17,558 nucleotides of DNA, taken from Clostridiaceae bacterium. GTDB lineage: Bacteria > Bacillota > Clostridia > Clostridiales > Clostridiaceae. The stretch spans positions 1 to 17,558 of the forward strand of contig CABIZX010000009.1 in NCBI GenBank assembly GCA_902363375.1, given 5' to 3'. Positions 6,219 to 13,230 of the stretch are shown piece by piece; positions within the stretch are counted from its first letter, which is position 1, and each line of letters starts with the position of its first letter. The position numbers and the translations under genes are program-made. The notes under the pieces are model-generated. The model made no database searches. It was not told where the DNA came from and was given only the letters and a program-made list of their open reading frames with translations.

Positions 6219-8006
6219 TCAATATCCTTTATTATATAAAACCCACTCTATAATAATTAATACCATTACTAAGCCTATTATATAAGGTGTTATATCTAAC
6301 ATTCCCTTTGTGCTAATATTTTTACTTGTTACAGATTCTTTACCCTCTACTATATTATCTATCACATCCCCTTCGTCATTAGATGGAAAGTTAATAGAGA
6401 ACCTTTCATTAACCCTATTATTATTATCTTCTATTGAATAAACCCCTAGTTCTAAATTTTCATTTAATATACTATTATTATCTACAGTACGAACTCTTCC
6501 ACTTGGAGTAGTTATGATTAATTTATCATATGCTAAGCTTCCACTTATCTTTATATCCTGTCCACCGATATAATTGCTATTAACTATATCATTTTCTATA
6601 AGCTCTTCGCATATATAATTAATAAGCATAGGAAACTCTGATTTAAGAGGTAAATCTGTGTTATGAAAATCAAAATTTGCTACAGCAATCTTCTGATTAT
6701 TATGTTTCCCGAGAAATAATATAGAATTTTCTCCTATATTTATTAAGGATTTTGCCCAAACTGGAACCTGTATCTTCTTTATCTTTGATGCTACAAAGGT
6801 CATATTCTTGAGATACTCAGGTATATCTTTATCGACTACTTCAGCTTCTCCACCATTTTCCTCTCCTAATACATCAAATAAACTATTTTCTGTTGGATTA
6901 ATTATTAAAATATTTCCTTGTTTAGGTATATCTTTTCCTAATATTCCATCGAAAATATACAAATCATAATTATCTTTTTCATATATGTTATCTACATTAT
7001 TAGTCTTTAATACTTCAGCTTTACTGACTACAGATAGGGCTTTCTCTAAAAAAACATTTTTATTACTCATAAGTAAAATCTTTTTATCATCATTATTTTT
7101 CATTACATGATAGAATGTATTATCTTCTAATATTGCATCTTCCCCAGATATTTCACCTTTTAAATATTTAATATCTTTATCTTCTATATCAAAATTAAGG
7201 GTAGTTTCTTCCCCCTTTTTTAATTCTAAAGCGATAACTTCTAGTAAATCATTCTCTCCATATAGATAAAAATCTCCACTATAATCAACACTTCCCCTAT
7301 TACTTATAGTTGATACTATAGATATCTTTCCATTTTCTTTTTTATGTGCAATGTTATCTATTGATATATTTGATTTACTTTTATCTAAATAAACGACTTC
7401 TCCATTTAATTCTCCTATGTCTATTTCTTTGTCCGTTATAAATAATACCTTGTAATTTTCCAAGTCTTTAGTCATAGATTCAACTATCTTTATAGAATTA
7501 CTTAAATCTCCTGGATTAAAACTATTAGATATACTATCTATCTTCTCCTTAACTAAAGATTTACTTTTAGAATCTGCAATCAATGTTTTTATATTTTTAT
7601 TAGAAGTAATAACTGATATTTTAGTCTCATTAGAGCTGGAGTCCACATATTCCTTAGCTATGGCTTTACCTCTATCAATACATGTTTTATCCTCTTTCAC
7701 TCCTAACATACTAGCAGATGTGTCTATTACAATTATTAGATCACTATATTCTTTACCCATAAACTTAAAAAATGGCTTCATAAGACCTAATATGATTAGC
7801 AATATAATCAATATTTGAAGCAGTAATATAATGTTTTTCTTTAATTTTTCAAATGGACTATTTACTTCTAAAGTTTTATAGATTTCATCCCAAAATATTG
7901 AAGATGAAACTACTAAATCTTCGGATCTTTCTTTTAAGATATATAGTAAAATTAAGAAGGGTATGGCTACTAAAAAATATAATGGCCATAAATTTAAAAA
8001 ACTCAT
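6219..8006 (-). CDS. BatA-like vWA-domain membrane protein
   Basis: A 595-aa protein with the BatA N-terminal layout: helix 1 (about 7-24), a short cytoplasmic segment containing an SSSIFWDEI stretch, helix 2 (about 58-78), then a vWA domain from residue 88. The MIDAS motif DTSAS is at 95-99, but the usual Thr position reads PGDL (165-168) and the last loop is TDK (191-193), so metal binding may be altered. A beta-rich region and a Rossmann/GATase1-like segment (about 308-375) follow, and a C-terminal helix (about 572-591) ends the protein. AGGAGG (8013-8018) overlaps the stop of the DUF58 gene and lies 6 nt before the ATG. With MoxR and DUF58 it forms the core set seen in Bat-type operons. 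Confidence 0.88.
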   Translation of the reverse strand: MSFLNLWPLYFLVAIPFLILLYILKERSEDLVVSSSIFWDEIYKTLEVNSPFEKLKKNIILLLQILIILLIILGLMKPFFKFMGKEYSDLIIVIDTSASMLGVKEDKTCIDRGKAIAKEYVDSSSNETKISVITSNKNIKTLIADSKSKSLVKEKIDSISNSFNPGDLSNSIKIVESMTKDLENYKVLFITDKEIDIGELNGEVVYLDKSKSNISIDNIAHKKENGKISIVSTISNRGSVDYSGDFYLYGENDLLEVIALELKKGEETTLNFDIEDKDIKYLKGEISGEDAILEDNTFYHVMKNNDDKKILLMSNKNVFLEKALSVVSKAEVLKTNNVDNIYEKDNYDLYIFDGILGKDIPKQGNILIINPTENSLFDVLGEENGGEAEVVDKDIPEYLKNMTFVASKIKKIQVPVWAKSLINIGENSILFLGKHNNQKIAVANFDFHNTDLPLKSEFPMLINYICEELIENDIVNSNYIGGQDIKISGSLAYDKLIITTPSGRVRTVDNNSILNENLELGVYSIEDNNNRVNERFSINFPSNDEGDVIDNIVEGKESVTSKNISTKGMLDITPYIIGLVMVLIIIEWVLYNKGY

Positions 8007-8017
8007 AAATTTCCTCC

Positions 8018-8899
8018 TTACCCTAAAAGTTTATGATTAAAGAAATCTTTTAAAATTATTTTTTCTATATCTTCTTCTGAATTAATCTTTATAAAAATAC
8101 CACCATATTTTCTAGTTATAGTTCTTATCATATCTTCCTGTTCTTTTATTTTTTCTTGATACAACTTTATAATCTTTGGTGTTATTGAAACCTTAACTTC
8201 TTCTTTAGTCTCCACATCTATAATATTCTTAGTTCCAACAACTTCAGGATTCATTTCCTCTTCACATAATATTTGTATAAATACCACCTTCTGTTTTTTA
8301 TAAGTAAGATACTTAACTATATTCTCTATATCCTTTTCCCCATCAGGAATTAAAAAATCTGATATTATAATAGTCATACCCTTGCTAGTAAAATTGCTTT
8401 TTATAATAGACTTTTTTAGATTTGTTCTACCACTAAATTCTAAATCTTCTAACCCCTTTATTATCTTTAAAAATGATTCTTTTCCCCTTGATGCTTTAAG
8501 AATTTCAGCTCCTTCTTCCTTTAAAATTCCTATTCTTACTCTATCTAAATTATTAATTCCAAGATAACTTAAAGCAGCTGCTATTTTTAAAGCTAAGTCT
8601 CCTTTATTGAATTTTCCAAAATCCATAGACTTGCTGCTATCTATAAATATGCTAAAATTTCCTTCTCTTTCTTCCATAAAAAGTTTTATAAATAGCTTTT
8701 CAAAGCGCCCATAAGTATTCCAATCTACTCTTCTAAAGTCATCTCCATGAACATATTCTCTAAAATCTGAGAATTCTACTGATGTTCCTCTAACCTTTGA
8801 TTTTCGTCCTCCTTGAGCACCTTTAGATAGTTTAATATTTAATCTTATACTAATATTATTTAACGTATAAAAAAACTCTTTATCAAATATACTGTTCAT
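8018..8899 (-). CDS. DUF58 family protein (vWA-like)
   Basis: A 293-aa, apparently soluble protein. The DUF58 signature is clear at residues 38-80: GTSVEFSDFREYVHGDD, an RRVDWNTYGR stretch, then FIKLFMEERE. After it comes a vWA-like fold with a MIDAS-type DSSKS at 87-91 and GRTNL and ISD segments at the usual later loop positions. DUF58 proteins are nearly always encoded next to MoxR ATPases and are thought to be partners or adaptors in MoxR/vWA complexes. Many relatives have N-terminal helices; this one lacks them, so it probably sits in the cytoplasm. The ATG follows the MoxR stop codon by one base, and the stop overlaps the next ribosome binding site. Confidence 0.92.
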   Translation of the reverse strand: MNSIFDKEFFYTLNNISIRLNIKLSKGAQGGRKSKVRGTSVEFSDFREYVHGDDFRRVDWNTYGRFEKLFIKLFMEEREGNFSIFIDSSKSMDFGKFNKGDLALKIAAALSYLGINNLDRVRIGILKEEGAEILKASRGKESFLKIIKGLEDLEFSGRTNLKKSIIKSNFTSKGMTIIISDFLIPDGEKDIENIVKYLTYKKQKVVFIQILCEEEMNPEVVGTKNIIDVETKEEVKVSITPKIIKLYQEKIKEQEDMIRTITRKYGGIFIKINSEEDIEKIILKDFFNHKLLG

Positions 8900-8900
8900 T

Positions 8901-9884
8901 CTATATAACCTTCAAATCTTTAATAACTTCTTCAATAATTTTATCTGTAGTTATGCCTTCTGATATAGCATCAAAGTTAAGGAATATTCTATGCCTTAAT
9001 ACTGCATATGCCACATTATTTATATCTTCAAAAGCCACATTTAGTCTTCCTTTTAGTATAGCTTCTACCTTAGCTCCATTAAAGATACCCTGTGCCCCTC
9101 TTGGGCTTGCACCTACTTCTACATATTTTTTAACAAAATCATTAGAGTACTCGCTTTCAGGATGAGTAGCTAAAATAAGTTTTAAAGCATATTCCTTAAC
9201 AGCTTCTGCCATTGGTATTTCTCTTATAATACTTCTCATAGTTAATATATCTTCTCCTGTAATTATAGACTCTAAATTTACTTCATTATTAGTTACAGTA
9301 ATATCCATAATATCTTTTAGTTCCTGTAAGGATGGAAAATTAACCTTTAATTTAAATAGGAATCTATCCATTTGTGCTTCAGGTAACGGATATGTTCCTT
9401 CCATTTCTATTGGATTCTGTGTTGCTAAAACCATAAATGGACTTGGTAAATCATAAGTTACCCGCCCCACGGTAACGGTTTTCTCCTGCATTGCCTCTAA
9501 AAGTGCTGATTGAGTTTTTGGTGTAGCTCTATTTATCTCATCAGCTAATACTAGATTTGCAAATACAGGGCCCTCTTCAAATCTAAATTTAGTTTGCTCC
9601 TTATCTTTGACAATAAGATTTGTTCCAACCACATCAGCTGGCATAAGATCTGGTGTAAATTGAATTCTAGAAAAACTTAACTTTAAAACTTTAGAAATAG
9701 TTTTAACTAATTGAGTCTTTCCAAGTCCTGGTACCCCTTCTAGCAATATATTCCCACCACATAAGATACCTATTAAAACCTTTCTTATTACATCCTTTTG
9801 ACCTATAATTCCCTTAGATATCTCACATTCACATCTATTTATCTTCTCTACCGTTTCTTCTATTAATTGTTTATTTATCTCCAT
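8901..9884 (-). CDS. MoxR-type AAA+ ATPase
   Basis: A 327-aa AAA+ ATPase of the MoxR family, whose members work as chaperones that mature or assemble complexes together with vWA proteins. Numbered from the start chosen here, Walker A is GVPGLGKT (50-57), Walker B LVLADE (111-116) followed by INRATPKTQSALLEAMQE, sensor 1 is ATQNP (154-158), then EGTYPLPEAQMDRF, and a GASPRG sensor-2 region precedes the C-terminal helical lid. All catalytic motifs look intact. ATG at 9884 is preferred because GAGGTG sits just upstream. An in-frame ATG at 9899, adding five residues, overlaps the previous stop as TAATG and is possible, but has only a weak Shine-Dalgarno. It is tightly coupled to both neighbours. 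Confidence 0.94.
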   Translation of the reverse strand: MEINKQLIEETVEKINRCECEISKGIIGQKDVIRKVLIGILCGGNILLEGVPGLGKTQLVKTISKVLKLSFSRIQFTPDLMPADVVGTNLIVKDKEQTKFRFEEGPVFANLVLADEINRATPKTQSALLEAMQEKTVTVGRVTYDLPSPFMVLATQNPIEMEGTYPLPEAQMDRFLFKLKVNFPSLQELKDIMDITVTNNEVNLESIITGEDILTMRSIIREIPMAEAVKEYALKLILATHPESEYSNDFVKKYVEVGASPRGAQGIFNGAKVEAILKGRLNVAFEDINNVAYAVLRHRIFLNFDAISEGITTDKIIEEVIKDLKVI

Positions 9885-9898
9885 TCTGCACCTCACCA

Positions 9899-11425
9899 TT
9901 ACTTTAATTCTTCAAAGTATTTTTTTATTAATTCTTGAAGTGATACTGGTATTGATTTATTTTTTAATCCTTCTATTTCACTCTTAGAATATTCATGAAT
10001 GATACTTTCATAATCCACAGCATCTCCAGATATGTTTAATCCATTTTCTGTAGTTATGCTTTGAGAGTTTCCTCCCTCTGATATATTTCCTTTCAAATTA
10101 CCATCAGTACCAGATTTTCTATCAGGAAGAAATACTTTTTCTCCACTATTAAGCTCTCCTTCACCATTATGTTTATTTCCTGTACTCCACCCCGATCCAT
10201 TACCAGATCCACTTCCATTTCCTAATCCTTGGCCAGATCCATTTCCTTGGCTAGATCCATTGCCACTTCCTTGTTCATTGTTAGTACTTCCAATATTGTT
10301 GCTTTCACTATTTGAGTTACTAGCACTATTACTTAATCCTATCAAGGCATTTTCTAATTTACTAAGATCTACCTGTCCATTGCTAAGAGCTGATGCTGTA
10401 GATGATAGTGCTGCTTTTATATTTTCATCTGACATATTAATGGCTATCTCATTAAGCTTATCTGAGATTTCCTTCATTTCTACTTTCTCCATGCTTTTGA
10501 ATTCATCTTCTAACTTATTTAAAGCTTCCTTTATTTTATTCTCATCAGTAGAATTTATAGCCTTACTAAGCTCTTTCATTTTATTTATTTTAGATAATTC
10601 CTCAGATATATTTTTTAAAATCTCAAGTCTTTCGCTTTCTTTCTCTTTATTAAGACTTATATTTTTCATAATATTCTGTAATTTATTTTTACTATATTCA
10701 TCTTTTAATTTATCCTTAATGTTATCTAATTTCTTTTCTAACTTGTTTATAGCCTTTTCTGTATCCACTTTACTTTCACTTTTCTTTATTTCATCTATAG
10801 ATTTATCTAATTCTTTTATTATATTTAATCTACTATCTTCTACAAGTTCTTTACTTGTCTTAGTATCCTTTTTTTCTTCTTTTATCCTTTCTATTAATTC
10901 TTTATTAGAAACTTTAATCTTTCTAATTTCCTTAGCTCTACTCTTAGCAACAGTTGGAATACATATTATTATTACTAAAACTAACAATACTGCTACTAAC
11001 CTATAAATATTTTTTCTTTTGAGATGAAATGGAGTAATTTTAGAAATCTTAATTTCTTTTATTATTGATATTGTATCTTCCTTTTGAGAAATCGATAAAT
11101 TCTCATCATTATTCACTAATTCTAATGATGTAATTACTCTCTCATTAAGTCCTTTGGAATCTAACATTAAAGCTATTCTTTTTAGATTAGGTCTAAGCCT
11201 GTAAATGTATATAATTAAATATATAATCATTGATATAGTTATTATTCCTATACAGATTTCTAATAAATTATATATAGGTATAAATAGACCAACTAGGCAA
11301 ACTATAGAGCAAAGTACTAATGCCACCAATAGTGACACTAGTAAATTATCTATAAATATATTTAATTTTATTCTTCTTCCACCCTGTTTTATAAACTTGA
11401 TTATTTGTTTATCTAGGTTATTCAT
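9899..11425 (-). CDS. Membrane protein with extracellular coiled coil, Gly/Ser linker and conserved C-terminal motif
   Basis: A 508-aa protein of no named function. Three helices (about 27-49, 53-76 and 142-161) anchor it. The loop between helices 2 and 3 holds LMLDSKGLNERVITSLEL, a pattern like the LDxxxGLxERxxTALEL of DUF4175-like membrane proteins. After helix 3 comes a charged, predicted coiled-coil region (165-345) that should lie outside the membrane, then a linker rich in Gly, Ser and Asn (about 366-425). The last 40 residues form a separate block, YESIIHEYSKSEIEGLK then SIPVSLQELIKKYFEEL, which looks like a docking or folding module. The gene overlaps the permease by 4 nt (ATGA) and its stop abuts the MoxR gene. 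Function is inferred only from the operon: an envelope component tied to the ABC exporter and MoxR. Confidence 0.82.
   Translation of the reverse strand: MNNLDKQIIKFIKQGGRRIKLNIFIDNLLVSLLVALVLCSIVCLVGLFIPIYNLLEICIGIITISMIIYLIIYIYRLRPNLKRIALMLDSKGLNERVITSLELVNNDENLSISQKEDTISIIKEIKISKITPFHLKRKNIYRLVAVLLVLVIIICIPTVAKSRAKEIRKIKVSNKELIERIKEEKKDTKTSKELVEDSRLNIIKELDKSIDEIKKSESKVDTEKAINKLEKKLDNIKDKLKDEYSKNKLQNIMKNISLNKEKESERLEILKNISEELSKINKMKELSKAINSTDENKIKEALNKLEDEFKSMEKVEMKEISDKLNEIAINMSDENIKAALSSTASALSNGQVDLSKLENALIGLSNSASNSNSESNNIGSTNNEQGSGNGSSQGNGSGQGLGNGSGSGNGSGWSTGNKHNGEGELNSGEKVFLPDRKSGTDGNLKGNISEGGNSQSITTENGLNISGDAVDYESIIHEYSKSEIEGLKNKSIPVSLQELIKKYFEELK
10187..10275 (-). repeat. Imperfect tandem repeats encoding the Gly/Ser/Asn linker
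   Basis: Within the preceding coding region, short degenerate units such as GGATCTGGC, GGAAATGGA and GGATCTAGC alternate and encode GSGNGSSQGNGSGQG-type sequence (residues about 386-413). This is the most GC-rich, repetitive patch of the operon and could change length by slippage in units of three. Confidence 0.6.
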
Positions 11426-12291
11426 TTTTTCACCTTAACAATTGACTTTCTCACTGGATTTAACCTCCATGCTGAGAGTAATATTAATAATATTGTTATT
11501 ATTCCTTGATTAATTAAGGAAATTATAAATATTTTATTTAAATTCATATAAGATATTATTTGAGGAACAAATTCTGATATACCTGTTTGTTTTATTAAAA
11601 TATATATAAATTCAATAGCTGGATTTATATACATCCAAAATGGTAAGTTAATCACAAAGGCTGATATAGTATTATTTTGCAACGCATTATAATAGTCTCT
11701 AGTAATTACAACAGTACCAACTATAATTGTTCCTAGTACAACAAATAACACTGTTAATATACTTGCTACTGTAGAAGATTTTGATGTCTTAAATATAGTA
11801 GACATAAATATACCTATAGACCCTACATAAATAGTTGTAGTAATAAAAAAAATAGTTAATATTATTATTTCCTTAAAACTAGTTCCTCCAACTAAGAAAT
11901 TTATAGCATAGATTGGCATAGTGCTAATAATTAATAAAGTAACTTTCGTTACAGTTGACATTAATTTTCCTAATATTATTTTCATAGGTGATAAATTAGT
12001 TGAAAGTAAGATATCTAATGTTTGTCTTTCTCTTTCTCCTGTTATAGATGTAGCTGTAAGCACAGGTACTATAAACATCAATAATACCGCCTGTCCACAA
12101 GCTAAAGCAAAATTAAGTATTGTGAAATTGCTGAGCTCTAGCCCCATACCATATCTATCATTATTTATAAAATAATATCCCCACATAACTACTATTGAGA
12201 GAATTCCTACATATAGCATTACCATTAAATTAAACCTAAAAGTTCTAACACCTATCTTGCTTTCATTTTTTAATATAGGATTAATTTTCAT
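11422..12291 (-). CDS. ABC-2 type transporter permease
   Basis: A 289-aa permease with six predicted helices (about 21-41, 58-80, 113-135, 141-163, 174-196 and 255-273). After helix 2, TGERERQTLDILLSTNLS (84-101) is the cytoplasmic coupling segment typical of ABC-2 permeases, including the NatB and GldF groups. Only one permease gene is present, so the exporter is probably a homodimer with the adjacent ATPase. AGGAGG (12300-12305) overlaps the stop of the ATPase gene and lies 8 nt before the ATG. The stop overlaps the start of the next gene. The substrate is unknown; the surrounding vWA/MoxR genes suggest an envelope role rather than drug export. Confidence 0.9.
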   Translation of the reverse strand: MKINPILKNESKIGVRTFRFNLMVMLYVGILSIVVMWGYYFINNDRYGMGLELSNFTILNFALACGQAVLLMFIVPVLTATSITGERERQTLDILLSTNLSPMKIILGKLMSTVTKVTLLIISTMPIYAINFLVGGTSFKEIIILTIFFITTTIYVGSIGIFMSTIFKTSKSSTVASILTVLFVVLGTIIVGTVVITRDYYNALQNNTISAFVINLPFWMYINPAIEFIYILIKQTGISEFVPQIISYMNLNKIFIISLINQGIITILLILLSAWRLNPVRKSIVKVKK

Positions 12292-12303
12292 AACTCTTTC
12301 CTC

Positions 12304-13230
12304 CTACTTAGATTCCTTTTCAGTAATCTTTATGAATACCTCTTCTAGATTTTCGCTTGCTTGAATAAAAGAAACAATTGGTATATCTCTTAATACTAAG
12401 GCCTTAATAGTATTAGATATTTCTGCTTCTCCACCATTAAAAAATACAGTTAACTCTCTTGAATTTTCTTTTATGCTAGTTATATAAGGAAGCTCACTTA
12501 ATATAATTTTTGCTTCCTTAACTTTATCTCCAACTACTATCTTTAATGGATTAGCATTACTCATTCTAGTGAGTAAGCTATCTATATTTCCAGAGTAAAT
12601 CATCTTTCCTTCTTCTATAATCCCAATGGATGTACAAATTTCATTCATTTCAGAAAGTATATGGGAGCTTATGATAACCGTTTTCTCCATATCCTTTAGA
12701 TTTTTCAAAATTCCCTTCATCTCAAATCTTGATCTAGGATCCATTCCTGAAGCTGGTTCATCAAGAATTAAAAGTTCTGGATTGTGTACTAAACTTCTTG
12801 CAAGACAAAGCCTTTGCTTCATACCTCTTGACAATCCATCCACATACATATCCTTTTTATCTTGTAAATTAACTAATTCTAGCAAGTCCATTATTAAACT
12901 TTTTGATTCTTTTCCTAAAATTCCATAAATAGATGCATAGAACTCCATATATTCTATAACCTTTAAATTCTCATAGGAGCCAAAGAAGTCAGGCATATAT
13001 CCTATCTTTTCCTTCAACTTCTTATTATCCTTTAAAGCATCTATTCCATCTACATAAATTTCTCCTCCATCCGCAGGTAATAATCCTGCAATAATCTTCA
13101 TAGTTGTGCTTTTTCCTGCTCCATTAGGACCAATAAATCCAAATATATCTCCTTTTTTTAGATGCATATCTAACCCATTGACGGCTTTATATTTACCATA
13201 AAATTTTTCCAGATTTATTATAGTTAACAT
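12304..13230 (-). CDS. ABC transporter ATP-binding protein
   Basis: A 308-aa ATPase of the DrrA/NatA/GldA-like group. Walker A is GPNGAGKST (34-42). The Q-loop position reads GYMPD (77-81), Asp replacing Gln, which occurs in this group. The signature is LSRGMKQR (133-140), Walker B LLILDEP (153-159) with catalytic Glu158, and the switch His is in ISSHIL (His190). A C-terminal extension of about 90 residues follows, as usual for ATPases that pair with ABC-2 permeases. The protein should be cytoplasmic and power the permease encoded 12 nt downstream. Its ATG directly follows the stop of the 792-aa gene, with GGTGA just upstream, so translation is coupled. Confidence 0.95.
   Translation of the reverse strand: MLTIINLEKFYGKYKAVNGLDMHLKKGDIFGFIGPNGAGKSTTMKIIAGLLPADGGEIYVDGIDALKDNKKLKEKIGYMPDFFGSYENLKVIEYMEFYASIYGILGKESKSLIMDLLELVNLQDKKDMYVDGLSRGMKQRLCLARSLVHNPELLILDEPASGMDPRSRFEMKGILKNLKDMEKTVIISSHILSEMNEICTSIGIIEEGKMIYSGNIDSLLTRMSNANPLKIVVGDKVKEAKIILSELPYITSIKENSRELTVFFNGGEAEISNTIKALVLRDIPIVSFIQASENLEEVFIKITEKESK

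Noticed and set aside
10260..11006. Long open frame (248 codons) on the plus strand, antisense to the coiled-coil membrane protein gene.
   Set aside because: Its translation is a low-complexity Leu/Ser/Phe-rich mirror of Lys/Glu-rich codons. It has no ribosome binding site and no recognisable domain, and the minus-strand gene is far better supported.
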